Shown in pieces: positions 8,272 to 17,003 of a stretch of DNA of 64,000 nucleotides (its first letter is position 1; each line of letters opens with the position of its first letter). The stretch comes from Peptoniphilus catoniae. Lineage in GTDB: Bacteria; Bacillota; Clostridia; Tissierellales; Peptoniphilaceae. The translations under genes were made by a program, and so were the position numbers. The DNA lies in the NCBI RefSeq assembly GCF_901447155.2, contig NZ_LR588416.1, positions 62,001 through 126,000 of the forward strand. The letters run 5' to 3'. The notes beneath the pieces are model-generated. The model worked only from the letters and a program-made list of their open reading frames with translations. It had not been told where the DNA came from and did not search any database.

Positions 8272-9596
8272 TACATCACCCATTTATCTTTAATTAATTT
8301 CAGTAAAGTCTCCCTTTGGTTTAAAGAAGGGTCATCAAGTACAAGTTCATTTGCAAATTCAAGTATCTCTCCTATTATTTTACCCTCTTTGAAGCCTAAA
8401 TTAATTATATCTTTACCATTTATCCTTAAATAATTTTTCTTTGAAATATTTTTATCTTCATTAAGAAGCTCTATTATTCTGTTTCTTCTATCTTTAAGAA
8501 AGCTTACGTCCCTGTCAATAGTGGTGCAGTAGCAATCTGAAATAAGGAGATTATATAAATCAAGTATGTTTTCTGGTCCAACTCTTCTTATTTGACGTCT
8601 TAATGCCTTGTCGGACATGATTTCATGGACCTTCATGTGGTCCTCTATTAAAATCTTAACCTTTTCTATAAGCTTATTGGGGTACCTATAGTATCTTAAA
8701 ATTTCCTCGGCACGGTTTGCTCCCAATATATCGTGATTAAAAAAGTGGCCTCTTCCATCTTCACCTATAGAAAGGGTGTCGGGCTTTGAAATATCGTGAA
8801 AAAGTGCCGCCAGCCTTATACTGAGGACTGGATCTGTATGATCCACAACACACTTAATATGGTCAAATAAGGTTCTAATATGATAGGGAGTCATTTGGTC
8901 GTAGCCCACTGTCCTTTGTAAATCTGGAAAGAGAACCCCAAGGACACCTGTATCTTCCATTAGGCTAAGTGCGTCTGAAGGCTTGTCGGAAACCATAATC
9001 TTATTAAATTCCATGGCTATTCTTTCTTTGGAAATAGACTTTAAAAGTTCTCTGTTCTCAAATATGCTTTCCCTTAAATCTTCATCTAAGGTAAATCCAG
9101 CTGTCGAGAATCTTATTGCCCTTAATATTCTTAAAGCGTCTTCCTTTAATCTCCTGTCCGGGTCGCCTACAGATCTTATAATTCTGTTTTTCAAGTCCTC
9201 TTTGCCGCAAAAGGGATCTATTATATTAAAAAACCTATCCATAACCATGGCATTAACAGTAAAATCCCTGCGCTTTAAATCTTCTTCAAGACTTTTAGTA
9301 TAGACTACGGACTTGGGCTTTCTATGATTAATATAATCGTTTTCCAATCTGAAGCTTGTTATCTCAACCTGGTATCCCTTGTGTAGAATGGTAACTGTTC
9401 CAAATTTTTTACCTACTGTATGAAGAATTTCATTTTTAAATAGGGCCTCAACCTCTTCAGGTCTTGCATCTGTAGTGAGGTCAAAGTCATGAGGGAGCTT
9501 GCCAAGTAAATAATCCCTTAAAGCACCCCCAACTATGTAAGCCTTGTAACTATTTTCATTTAAGATTTTAAGTATCTCTAAAATTTCATCAGGCAT
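8271..9596 (-). CDS. cca: CCA tRNA nucleotidyltransferase with HD domain
   Basis: Adds or repairs the 3' CCA of tRNAs. The N-terminal polymerase-beta-like domain has VGGALRDYLLG and the catalytic DFDLTT near residues 37-42, then RRDFTVNAM. Motifs for RNA and nucleotide binding follow (DALRILRAIRF). The C-terminal half has an HD phosphohydrolase motif (LAALFHDISK). Length 441 aa fits the Firmicute HD-containing family. It is the first gene of an operon whose next gene, glmM, overlaps its stop by one base. A poly(A) polymerase reading is less likely given the HD domain. Confidence 0.92.
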   Translation of the reverse strand: MPDEILEILKILNENSYKAYIVGGALRDYLLGKLPHDFDLTTDARPEEVEALFKNEILHTVGKKFGTVTILHKGYQVEITSFRLENDYINHRKPKSVVYTKSLEEDLKRRDFTVNAMVMDRFFNIIDPFCGKEDLKNRIIRSVGDPDRRLKEDALRILRAIRFSTAGFTLDEDLRESIFENRELLKSISKERIAMEFNKIMVSDKPSDALSLMEDTGVLGVLFPDLQRTVGYDQMTPYHIRTLFDHIKCVVDHTDPVLSIRLAALFHDISKPDTLSIGEDGRGHFFNHDILGANRAEEILRYYRYPNKLIEKVKILIEDHMKVHEIMSDKALRRQIRRVGPENILDLYNLLISDCYCTTIDRDVSFLKDRRNRIIELLNEDKNISKKNYLRINGKDIINLGFKEGKIIGEILEFANELVLDDPSLNQRETLLKLIKDKWVM

Positions 9597-9684
9597 AATA
9601 ACTCCTTAATAAATAAATTATATCACACCAAAAGACAAGTATGCCGATAAATCCTATTTATATACAAAAGCTTTTGTCTTGTGT

Positions 9685-9711
9685 TATAATTGACAGGAAT
9701 AGGAGGTAATT
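9685..9711 (+). promoter_or_regulatory. -10 box and strong RBS of the lipoprotein gene
   Basis: A consensus TATAAT lies at 9685-9690 and AGGAGGT at 9701-9707, five bases from the ATG. No good -35 was seen at 17 bp. The leader is only about 15 nt. Confidence 0.6.
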
Positions 9712-10356
9712 ATGAAAAAGAAATTATTACTTATATCACTACTCTCTCTTAGCCTTGCCTTAAATGGTTGCGGCAAAAAAGATGAGACGGCAAATGCTAA
9801 GACGGACAAAAGCAGCGAGCCTTCAGTAACTGTTTTAGACAACGAAGATAAGAATGCTTCTGAAGAAAATCCTTCTAACGAAGATAAAAATGCTTCTGAA
9901 GAAAATCCTTCTATGGATAACACCGTAGAAGAGCTTGCAGGCGACAAGACTGCTGAAGGAGAAAGTAAAGAGGAAATAAAAACCACTTCAATAAACAAGG
10001 AAACCATTAACAATTTAATTGAAAATTCAGATTATATATCAAGAGTAAGAATTCAAATGGATCCTGAAAACAATGCTACATCAACTTTTATAGAAGACTA
10101 TAGAGGAGACCTTTCAAGAATTGAAATGACTCTACCTAAAAATCTTCTTGCCAACAGGGAATATATAATCTTTTATGTAGACGGAGCCAAGGGTCAAATA
10201 GAACCTACAAGAGGAGACGAATCCTTTATAGAAATAGAAAGCACAAATGATGCTAACCTTGAATATATTGAAAAGGTTTTTGAAAGTTCAAAGGCACCTA
10301 CAGTAAAGGATAGTAGCGAAAAGCCTAAAACAGACCAAAAAGATAAGAAGGATTGA
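9712..10356 (+). CDS. Putative lipoprotein of unknown function
   Basis: Predicted membrane-anchored lipoprotein of 214 aa. Residues 1-20 are a lipoprotein signal with lipobox LNGC (Cys20 would be lipidated). Residues about 21-90 are an acidic, Ser/Asn-rich linker containing an exact 12-residue tandem repeat (NEDKNASEENPS). Residues about 100-195 form a globular domain I do not recognise. The tail is Lys/Asp-rich. It sits four bases upstream of a copper-amine-oxidase-like domain protein and is surely co-transcribed with it. The pair may act together at the cell surface, but no function is assigned. Confidence 0.75.
   Translation: MKKKLLLISLLSLSLALNGCGKKDETANAKTDKSSEPSVTVLDNEDKNASEENPSNEDKNASEENPSMDNTVEELAGDKTAEGESKEEIKTTSINKETINNLIENSDYISRVRIQMDPENNATSTFIEDYRGDLSRIEMTLPKNLLANREYIIFYVDGAKGQIEPTRGDESFIEIESTNDANLEYIEKVFESSKAPTVKDSSEKPKTDQKDKKD
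9841..9912 (+). repeat. 36-bp tandem duplication inside the lipoprotein gene
   Basis: Two adjacent 36-nt copies (9841-9876 and 9877-9912) differ at one base and encode the same 12 residues in the linker. In frame, probably a recent duplication. Confidence 0.9.
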
Positions 10357-10360
10357 TAAA

Positions 10361-11266
10361 ATGAAAAAATTTTTAATATTTACCCTTGCCCTTGTTATGG
10401 CACTTGAAGTTAGCGTATTTGCAGAAAGAAGCATAAGCATAAGCTTAAATGGCAAGGAAATTAAAACCGATGCTCCTGCCTATATTAAAGATGACAGGAC
10501 TCTTGTTCCCATAAGATTTATTTCAGAAGCTTTGGGTTACAAGGTGGATTGGAATGAAAAGGATAGACAGGTTACAATTTCCAAAGAAGGTATTGAAATG
10601 GTTCTTACCATTGGTAAAAAGGAAGTTTTAATTAACGGAGTAAGTAAAAGCAATGATGTTGCTCCTGAAATTACCAAGGACAGAACTTTTGTACCTATAA
10701 GGTTTATAGCTGAAAACTTCGGCATTAAAGTTGACTGGGATAAGGATAACTATGTAGTTATTTTAACCAGCAAGGAAGACAGTCTAAAGGACCCCTATGC
10801 AAAGGAACTTAAGAATATAGCGTCAGATTTTCAAAAATCCCTTGAAGATTTAAGAACCTACTACTTTGAAGATGTGTCCAAGTACAATAATGATCAAATT
10901 CTTTCAAAGCTTAATGAAATTAAGGACAAGGTTCGCTCCTTGGCAAAGAATTTAGACCAAATGGAAGCAAGGGATCAGTATAAGATTTCCTATAAGCTCC
11001 TAAAGGAAGCTATAGTATTAGGAGATAACATAATTGACAATTACAACCAGGCTCTTCTTGCAGGAGATAAGGATATTGCTAAAAGGGTAGTGGACTTGCA
11101 TACTCAGCTTGCTATTAAAATAAGTGAGTTTAAATCAGCTCTTGATGCTGAATCAAAAGGACTGCCCTACAGAGAAGATAAGGACATTAAAAGCTACAAT
11201 GATGCCGGTGAAAAGGGAAACCTTTTAAATGATCCAACACTTAAAAATTTATTTAACCAACTATAA
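10361..11266 (+). CDS. Secreted protein with copper amine oxidase N-terminal-like (stalk) domain
   Basis: Exported protein of 301 aa. A signal peptide occupies residues 1-21 (ends VFA). Residues about 24-135 contain two tandem copies of the stalk-domain motif, seen as RTLVPIRFISEALGYKVDW and RTFVPIRFIAENFGIKVDW. The remainder (about 145-301) is a charged helical region, probably a coiled coil, of unknown role. These stalk domains are common in surface proteins of Clostridia and do not imply oxidase activity, and no catalytic oxidase domain is present. Second gene of a two-gene operon with the lipoprotein, with a strong terminator after it. Confidence 0.85.
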   Translation: MKKFLIFTLALVMALEVSVFAERSISISLNGKEIKTDAPAYIKDDRTLVPIRFISEALGYKVDWNEKDRQVTISKEGIEMVLTIGKKEVLINGVSKSNDVAPEITKDRTFVPIRFIAENFGIKVDWDKDNYVVILTSKEDSLKDPYAKELKNIASDFQKSLEDLRTYYFEDVSKYNNDQILSKLNEIKDKVRSLAKNLDQMEARDQYKISYKLLKEAIVLGDNIIDNYNQALLAGDKDIAKRVVDLHTQLAIKISEFKSALDAESKGLPYREDKDIKSYNDAGEKGNLLNDPTLKNLFNQL

Positions 11267-11269
11267 AAC

Positions 11270-11306
11270 AAAAAGACTGTGATTTTCCTTCACAGTCTTT
11301 TCTTTT
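11270..11306. terminator. Bidirectional terminator between the stalk-domain gene and ilvA
   Basis: Stem AAAGACTGTG / CACAGTCTTT with a 9-nt loop. It has T-rich flanks on both strands, so it can end the rightward operon and the leftward ilvA transcript. Confidence 0.85.
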
Positions 11307-11365
11307 ATATATAAATTTCAAATACTACTTGTCTAAGCTTTACTTACTTTTAATTAAATAAAAGC

Positions 11366-12565
11366 TTAATCTAAATCGAAACCGCAGGATTTAAGTTTTT
11401 CTCTTATCTCTTCTGCGTGTTGGGAATTTCTTGTTTCACAGCTTATGTTTAGAAGGAAGCTGAACATTTCATTGGATTTTTTTGCCGGATTGTATTTAAC
11501 CTCAGTAATGTTTCCGCCAAGATCTGCAATAATCTTTGTAGCCTTTGAAAGCTCTCCCGGTTTATCTCTAAGCTCTATATTTAAAATCGCCTTTCTTCCG
11601 GTCTTTATTAATCCTCTTTCTATTATTTTTGAAAGGATGTTTACGTCTATATTTCCTCCTGAAAGTAGGGCTACGGCTTTTTTACCCTTTAAATCAATAT
11701 TTCCATATTTAATTGCTGCAAAGGCTACTGCTCCTGAACCTTCACAAACAAGCTTTTGTTTTTCCAAAAGCATTAAAAGTGCAGATGCAATTTCATCTTC
11801 TGTTACAGTTACTATATCATCAACATATTTTCTTACTATTTCATAGGTAATGCTTCCCGGGGTTTTAACGGCAATTCCGTCTGCAAAGGTATTTACCTTT
11901 GAAAGGTTAATAATTTCTCCGCCTTCTATGGAATTTTTCATTGATGCCGCATTGGCAGCTTCAACTCCAATTATTTTAGTGTCGGGTTTTAAGGCCTTAA
12001 TTATAAAGCTAACTCCACTAATAAGTCCTCCGCCTCCTATAGGCACAAAGACATAATCAGCATCTGGTAAATCTTCCAATATTTCAAGACCTATTGTTCC
12101 TTGACCTGCAATTACATCTACATCGTTAAAGGGATGGATAAAGGTTTTGTTATAAGTATTGTTGTATTCTTTAGATGCAATATAGGCATCGTCGTAGCTA
12201 TCACCTTTAAGTATTACCTCTGCTCCAAAAGCCCTTGTAGCTTCAACTTTTGATAAAGGAGCTTGTTCCGGCATAAATATAGTTGCCGGAATACCTAATT
12301 TCTTACATGACAAGGCTACCCCTTGAGCATGATTTCCTGCAGATGTTGCTACAACTCCTCTTTTTTGCTCTTCTTCAGTTAATTTTGATATTTTATTGTA
12401 AGCTCCTCTTATTTTAAAGGAACCTGTTACTTGAAGATTTTCAGTTTTGAGGTAGATATTCTCTCCAAGGTTTTGTGCTTCTATTAAATCTGTTTTTCTT
12501 GCAATGGATTTCAATCTAGAAGCCGCTTCATAAAAACTGTCAACTGTAAGCTTGCCATCTGTCAT
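11366..12565 (-). CDS. ilvA: Threonine ammonia-lyase (threonine dehydratase)
   Basis: PLP enzyme that deaminates threonine to 2-oxobutanoate and ammonia. The fold-type II catalytic domain spans about 1-320, with the PLP lysine in TGSFKIRGAYNK, the substrate loop TSAGNHAQG and the phosphate cup GGGGLISG. An ACT-like domain (about 325-399, ILNIELRDKPGELS) suggests allosteric control. The 399-aa length with a single ACT domain fits the short ilvA/tdcB-like form. No ilv biosynthetic genes are nearby, so a catabolic role is as likely as isoleucine synthesis. No T-box is visible upstream. Confidence 0.92.
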   Translation of the reverse strand: MTDGKLTVDSFYEAASRLKSIARKTDLIEAQNLGENIYLKTENLQVTGSFKIRGAYNKISKLTEEEQKRGVVATSAGNHAQGVALSCKKLGIPATIFMPEQAPLSKVEATRAFGAEVILKGDSYDDAYIASKEYNNTYNKTFIHPFNDVDVIAGQGTIGLEILEDLPDADYVFVPIGGGGLISGVSFIIKALKPDTKIIGVEAANAASMKNSIEGGEIINLSKVNTFADGIAVKTPGSITYEIVRKYVDDIVTVTEDEIASALLMLLEKQKLVCEGSGAVAFAAIKYGNIDLKGKKAVALLSGGNIDVNILSKIIERGLIKTGRKAILNIELRDKPGELSKATKIIADLGGNITEVKYNPAKKSNEMFSFLLNISCETRNSQHAEEIREKLKSCGFDLD

Positions 12566-12646
12566 TTTTTATTTCCCCCTTAACCTTTTCATTAAAAATT
12601 TTTTAACTTAAAGACGTTTTTTATTTATATGTTTTTATAAGCCGGA

Positions 12647-12692
12647 CCTTTTATTCTGACATAAATCCAAGGCTCTCTTTTTATTCTAACAT
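12647..12692 (-). promoter_or_regulatory. Direct repeat upstream of ilvA, possible regulator site
   Basis: Two similar segments (plus-strand TTTTATTCTGACAT and TTTTATTCTAACAT) are 30 bp apart, about three helical turns, some 85-125 bp upstream of ilvA. The repeat is seen directly; a binding role is a guess. Confidence 0.3.
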
Positions 12693-12769
12693 TTAATGAT
12701 TGGTAAAAAAAGTTTTATTTTATCTTTTAAGTGTTCTAAATGATAATGACTTTCTGAACATATTGGACA

Positions 12770-12805
12770 AATAAAAAAAGGTACACCATTAAAGGCATAC
12801 CTTTT
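12770..12805 (-). terminator. Terminator of the superoxide reductase gene
   Basis: The minus-strand stem GGTATGCC / GGTGTACC, with two G-U pairs, is followed by TTTTTTTATTT directly after the stop codon. Confidence 0.75.
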
Positions 12806-12817
12806 AAGAAAACTTTT

Positions 12818-13174
12818 TTAAATTTCTTGTGAATTTTCCCAAAGTCCGTGAATGTTGCAATAGCTCATTGCATATACAACACCTTTTTTATCGGTTTTAA
12901 TTTGAGCTTTTACATAAGGCTTAGAAAATACTTCTTCTTCTCCATGTGCGGAAAATTCATAGCTTCCTACTTCAATTGGGAACTTGAATCCTTCAGGTTG
13001 GAAAAATACTTTAATCCATGCTATATGATGTTCTAAAGTATTAGGATGTTCAATTTCTTCTCCTACTTGAGCTACAATTGATAATTCTCCATCTTTTTGC
13101 TCTACATGTAAAGCAGGCACGTGCTTTTCATTTTTCCAATCTCCTGATTGAACAAGTTCTGTTAATTTTTTCAA
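12818..13174 (-). CDS. Superoxide reductase (neelaredoxin/desulfoferrodoxin centre II type)
   Basis: Reduces superoxide to hydrogen peroxide in anaerobes, using electrons from rubredoxin or a similar donor. At 118 aa it is the one-domain form without the N-terminal desulforedoxin iron site. The Fe(His)4Cys ligands are visible as KHVP, the EHPNTLEHHI segment and CNIHG near the C-terminus, and the Glu before KHVP matches the flexible sixth-ligand loop. The start is TTG at 13174, preceded by AGGGGGTAAT. It is transcribed alone. Together with the ferredoxin and activase genes it supports an obligately anaerobic host. Confidence 0.93.
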   Translation of the reverse strand: MKKLTELVQSGDWKNEKHVPALHVEQKDGELSIVAQVGEEIEHPNTLEHHIAWIKVFFQPEGFKFPIEVGSYEFSAHGEEEVFSKPYVKAQIKTDKKGVVYAMSYCNIHGLWENSQEI

Positions 13175-13255
13175 ATTTATTACCCCCTAAAAAATTTTTT
13201 AAACTTACATATATGTTTTACCCAATTTTGTATATTTAATTCTTTGACTTTTAAT

Positions 13256-14833
13256 TTAATTTCCACTTACTTCAAGAATTTCATAGTAAGCCCAAAAATC
13301 TTTACTTAAATCCTTAAAAGGATTCTTGGAATACTTGTCCATAAATTCTTTATCAGGGACTCTATCAGTAAGCTTATTAAGTACTACTGCGACCTCCGCT
13401 CTTGTTATTGCCGCATCAGGTGCAAACTGATTTTCGCTTCTTCCTCTCATGTAGCCTCTTGAGGTTACATGGTCTATGGCTGTCTTTGCCCAATGGTCTT
13501 CATCTACATCTTTAAATTCCTTAGCGGGGACTTTTTCCATGGAGTCGGTTAATTTTGAAATTACTGCAGCAAATTCAGCTCTTGTTATGGATTTTTCCGG
13601 CTTAAAGGTGTTGTCTGAATAGCCTCCGAAAATTCCTTCTTTTTCCATGTAGCCTACTGCATCTGCATACCATTTATCCTGATCCACATCTTTAAAGCTT
13701 GAGAAATTTCCTCTAGGCTCCTCACCTGTCTTTATTCTTGCAAGTACACTTGCCACCTCTGCCCTTGTCATTTTTTTATTACAGCCGAAGTTTGCATCTG
13801 CATAGCCTTGCATTAAAGGCTTTCTAAGATAAGTCGTCGCTTCTTTTATTTTTTTTATGGCATCGGAGATCTCTTGACCTTTAACATCGGATTTTACTAA
13901 AACATATTGACCGTTTGCTACTGCCGCTCCAAGCCTTGCAGAGTCTTCTCTACCTGCTTTAAATACATTTATCTTCCTTGCCATGTCTACATGGTCTTGA
14001 AGAATAGTAATATTTGCTTCCTCTGAACTTATTAAAGATTTATCAGCTATGTTATCGGTAATATATTTATCTTCAGCAGGTTTTACCACAAGAGTATCTT
14101 CAGCTGAATATTTTTTATCCTTAACCATGTACTCGCTTTTAACTATAAGCTTAGTGCCTACTTCTTTTTTGCCTACCTCCACTGCAATTTTTCCATCTTT
14201 ATCGGCAACAGCATTTATATTGTCCTTGCCCTCTTCTATAATTGTAAGATTGGCTCCCGGTTGTGTACTTCCTCTTAATATTTTTTCATTGGAATAAAAG
14301 CTTTTTAGTGCCAGCTTTCCATCTTCCACCTTGGTATTGGAGGTAAGATTTTTTTGAATTGAGTTTTCTTTCCCCTCCCTGTCCACATAAGTAACTACAA
14401 AAGAGTTTTCAAAGGAGTCTCCTGATGAAGCTTCCTTAACCTGAGTTTTTATATCAACTCCGAAATTTGACACTCCTGCTAAAGCATCCGCATCATTAAC
14501 GGAGACTGTTACAAGATTTTGAGTTTCATCCTTTATGTTTGTTATGTTTAAAACAAGTTTAGCATCAACTGCCTTTACTCCTACAAAATCCGCTGAGGTT
14601 ACCTTTAAATTTTTATCCAAGAGTAAGGTAACTGCAAATGATCTATATCGGTTTTCGTAGTTTTCAGGAAGCTTAATATTTAATTTATAATCTAAATTAT
14701 CCCCTTTTTCCGCCTTGTATACTGCCGGTTGTTCCAATACCACAGATATATCTTCCATTCCATAGGAGGGTACTGAAACAATCATAATAAATACGAGAAT
14801 AAATGCGTATATAAAACCTAATTTCTTATTCAC
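13256..14833 (-). CDS. SLH-domain surface protein
   Basis: Secreted cell-wall-bound protein. A signal peptide (KKLGFIYAFILVF...) is followed by about 110 residues resembling a cohesin-like beta sandwich, an Ig-like segment around 170-250, and three C-terminal SLH repeats (about 340-525) with ITRAEFAAVI, FKDVDEDHWA and ITRAEVAVVL. SLH repeats normally bind pyruvylated secondary wall polymer. The GTG at 14842 overlaps the SD (AGAGGTGAT), so the GTG at 14833 is taken as the start, giving 525 aa. It is alone on its transcript. A smaller SLH protein is encoded at 47.2-47.9 kb. Confidence 0.88.
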   Translation of the reverse strand: MNKKLGFIYAFILVFIMIVSVPSYGMEDISVVLEQPAVYKAEKGDNLDYKLNIKLPENYENRYRSFAVTLLLDKNLKVTSADFVGVKAVDAKLVLNITNIKDETQNLVTVSVNDADALAGVSNFGVDIKTQVKEASSGDSFENSFVVTYVDREGKENSIQKNLTSNTKVEDGKLALKSFYSNEKILRGSTQPGANLTIIEEGKDNINAVADKDGKIAVEVGKKEVGTKLIVKSEYMVKDKKYSAEDTLVVKPAEDKYITDNIADKSLISSEEANITILQDHVDMARKINVFKAGREDSARLGAAVANGQYVLVKSDVKGQEISDAIKKIKEATTYLRKPLMQGYADANFGCNKKMTRAEVASVLARIKTGEEPRGNFSSFKDVDQDKWYADAVGYMEKEGIFGGYSDNTFKPEKSITRAEFAAVISKLTDSMEKVPAKEFKDVDEDHWAKTAIDHVTSRGYMRGRSENQFAPDAAITRAEVAVVLNKLTDRVPDKEFMDKYSKNPFKDLSKDFWAYYEILEVSGN

Positions 14834-14910
14834 ACAAATCACCTCTTTACCTTTATTATAATTGACTTGGTGAAAATTTGCATTAAATTACTGTTACAAA
14901 TTAACTAAAT

Positions 14911-14952
14911 AAAACCCCTTCTGAAATTTTAAAAAAAATCAGAAAGGGTTTT
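14911..14952 (-). terminator. Terminator of the folate operon
   Basis: The long stem AAACCCTTTCTGA / TCAGAAGGGGTTTT on the minus strand is followed by ATTTAG, immediately after the folBK stop codon. Confidence 0.8.
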
Positions 14953-14954
14953 GT

Positions 14955-15791
14955 TTACAAATATTTAATTTCAGAATTTTTATTTTTTACTTCTTCATAT
15001 AAAACACTTATGGATTTATTAAGTACCGGGTGAATAAAATGAGGAGCTATTTCATAAAGCTGCTGCAAAATAAAATCTCTATATTGAATGTAGGGGTGAG
15101 GAACTATAAGCTTGTCTGTGTAAATTATCTCATAGTCCACAAAAAGTATGTCCAGGTCTATAATTCTGGGACCCCATTTTTCAATTCTTTTTCTTCCCAT
15201 TTCTTCTTCTATGTCATTAAGTATTTTTAAAAGATCCTCAGGCTCCTCATAAGAGCTTGCTATAACTATTTGGTTTAAAAAGTCTGCCTGGTCGGTTTTT
15301 CCCCAAGCCTTGTTGCCTAATAGACCTGATGATTTTCTTATCTTAATGCCCTTTTCTTCCATTAGACTTATAGCCTCTTTAAGATTCTTTTCCTTGTCTC
15401 CCATATTAGTGCCAAGGCCTATATAAAAATCTCTCCTTCTTCTGGTCATTTTTACAGAGGCACTGTTAAGAGGCAGACCTATAGGTGCCCAGGGCTTTTT
15501 TACTTCAAGATCAACCCTCTTTACCTCTTGATAGCTATCAAAAATAAATTTTATAATATCAAGGCAGGAGGTCTCAATAAGGTCAAAGCTCCTTTCCTTA
15601 AATCTTTTTGTAATGTCCTTGCAAAGCTTGCCATAGTCAATGGAATATTCCAACCTATCTCCTAATGCCGCACTTGTAAAACTGTAAAATATATCGGCAC
15701 TAATAAGAAATTTTTGTCCCAAGGTCTTCTCTTCCTTAAAGACTCCATGATTAGCATAAATTTCCAAATCTTTTATTTTTAAACAATCCAT
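14955..15791 (-). CDS. folBK: Bifunctional dihydroneopterin aldolase / HPPK (FolB-FolK fusion)
   Basis: Carries out two consecutive folate steps: retro-aldol cleavage of dihydroneopterin, then pyrophosphorylation of 6-hydroxymethyl-dihydropterin. Residues 1-118 are FolB (ANHGVFKEEKTLGQKF, catalytic Lys region VDLEVKKPWAP). Residues about 120-278 are FolK (YIGLGTNMGDKEKNL, GPRIIDLDILF with the Mg-binding Asp pair, VPHPYIQYRDF). FolB-FolK fusions are known in Firmicutes. Third gene of the folE-HD-folBK operon. Dihydropteroate synthase (folP) is not in the window. Confidence 0.93.
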   Translation of the reverse strand: MDCLKIKDLEIYANHGVFKEEKTLGQKFLISADIFYSFTSAALGDRLEYSIDYGKLCKDITKRFKERSFDLIETSCLDIIKFIFDSYQEVKRVDLEVKKPWAPIGLPLNSASVKMTRRRRDFYIGLGTNMGDKEKNLKEAISLMEEKGIKIRKSSGLLGNKAWGKTDQADFLNQIVIASSYEEPEDLLKILNDIEEEMGRKRIEKWGPRIIDLDILFVDYEIIYTDKLIVPHPYIQYRDFILQQLYEIAPHFIHPVLNKSISVLYEEVKNKNSEIKYL

Positions 15792-15803
15792 ATTTCACTC
15801 TCT

Positions 15804-16277
15804 TTAGTAATTTATTTCCAAATTCTTTTTAGAATCAGGCCAGTTACACTTATCCCTTGCAGGGCAGGTAAAACAGTTTCTTGATAGTTTGTCAGCTCTG
15901 TAAAAAATTTCATCAAACTTTGACCCTTGCCCCTTTCTATGATTAAGTATGGCAGATAAAATAATCTCCCTCTCCTCTAAACTAAAATCCGTCTTATCTA
16001 AAAAGTCCTTGGCTATCTCATAGGAGGCCTCATTGTGGGGAGTACCATCTTCTATTTCCTTTACTCGTCCTATATCGTGCAGCAGAGCTGCTGAATAAAT
16101 CAAATCCCTTGATAGGTCAAGGCCCTCTTCATAGGCAAGTATAGTGGCTATCCTTCCCACTGCCATAAAATGGTCCAAATTGTGTTTGCAGAAGATCCTG
16201 TACCTTTCCAATAGGTTCAGTTTATCTAAAAATTTCTGATAAGCTTCATCAAAAAAAATAATATTTGTGTTTTTCAT
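15804..16277 (-). CDS. HD-domain phosphohydrolase in the folate operon
   Basis: HD-superfamily protein of 157 aa, with HNLDHFMAVGR near residue 34, the metal motif LLHDIGR and HNEASYEIA. The C-terminus adds a Cys cluster, CFTCPARDKC, that could bind Zn or an iron-sulfur cluster. It lies between folE and folBK, and its ATG overlaps the folE stop (TAATG). An obvious gap is dephosphorylation of dihydroneopterin triphosphate after GTP cyclohydrolase I, and a metal-dependent HD hydrolase placed here could fill it. That is inferred from position; the family itself is broad. Confidence 0.8.
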   Translation of the reverse strand: MKNTNIIFFDEAYQKFLDKLNLLERYRIFCKHNLDHFMAVGRIATILAYEEGLDLSRDLIYSAALLHDIGRVKEIEDGTPHNEASYEIAKDFLDKTDFSLEEREIILSAILNHRKGQGSKFDEIFYRADKLSRNCFTCPARDKCNWPDSKKNLEINY

Positions 16278-16831
16278 TATAGTCCCATCATTTTAAAGGC
16301 TTCATCTCTTAAATTCTTGTCAGTTTTAATAAGTCCCTCAGCTATATAAGTTCTTGTAGAGGTGCCGGGTTTCTTTACCCCTCTCATATTCATACACATA
16401 TGCTCAGCCTCCACTACAACTAAAACTCCCTTAGCATTTAAAAACTTCATAATTGCATCGGCTATTTCAAGATTAAGTCTTTCCTGAAGCTGAGGCTTTC
16501 TTGAATAAACATCTACAGTCCTTGCAAGCTTAGAAAGTCCTGCAACTCTTTGGTCAGGTATATAGGCTATATGCACCTTGCCCCAAAAGGGTAGAAAATG
16601 ATGCTCGCACATGGAATGAAAGCTTATATCCTTTTCAACTACCATGCCTCCTTCAACAAGCTCAAAGGTTTTAGATAACTCTTCACTTGCATCCTTGCCA
16701 AGACCTGAAAATATTTCTTCATACATTCTTGATATTCTTGCAGGTGTTTCAACAAGTCCTTCTCTGTTAGGGTCCTCTCCTATAGCTTCAATAATCATTG
16801 AAACAGCTTTCTCAATTTTTTCCTTGTCCAT
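16277..16831 (-). CDS. folE: GTP cyclohydrolase I
   Basis: First step of folate synthesis: GTP to 7,8-dihydroneopterin triphosphate and formate. The 184-aa length is typical of type I. Zn ligands are present in [10 protein letters not shown] (Cys, His) and HMCMNMRGV (Cys), and the active-site segment is [21 protein letters not shown]. First gene of the operon, directly downstream of a probable tetrahydrofolate riboswitch. The next gene starts within its stop codon (TAATG). Confidence 0.95.
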   Translation of the reverse strand: MDKEKIEKAVSMIIEAIGEDPNREGLVETPARISRMYEEIFSGLGKDASEELSKTFELVEGGMVVEKDISFHSMCEHHFLPFWGKVHIAYIPDQRVAGLSKLARTVDVYSRKPQLQERLNLEIADAIMKFLNAKGVLVVVEAEHMCMNMRGVKKPGTSTRTYIAEGLIKTDKNLRDEAFKMMGL

Positions 16832-16910
16832 TAATTTATTACATTCCTTTGCTTTTTATTAATATAAGAATAACCATTATCAAAGAGATAATGGCCCCGC
16901 AAAAAAAATC

Positions 16911-16996
16911 ATATAAGCGGAAGCGATAAAGCATCAATTTCGTTAAAGGGCTACTTCCCATCCCTTTACACTTACGCACTTTACCTACTCTATATC
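16911..16996 (-). promoter_or_regulatory. Probable tetrahydrofolate (THF) riboswitch upstream of folE
   Basis: On the minus strand the leader contains, in order, AGAGTAGG, GCGTAAGTGT, GGGATGGGA, ACGAA and GCTTTATCGCTTCCGCT. This matches the order and spacing of conserved THF riboswitch elements (GAGUAG, GUUAAGUG, GGGAUG, ACGAA, AUCCGCU). Helices are possible: GTAAAG with CTTTAT, AAAGGG with CCCTTT, and closing AU pairs. A downstream hairpin (CCATTATC / GATAATGG, about 16873-16893) could act in expression control. THF binding would be expected to lower folE-HD-folBK expression. Class assigned by eye. Confidence 0.72.
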
Positions 16997-17003
16997 AAAC
17001 AAC

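Noticed and set aside
12566-12817. T-box upstream of ilvA
   Set aside because: No T-box core (GGTGGNACCGCG-like), no specifier hairpin, and no antiterminator seen.
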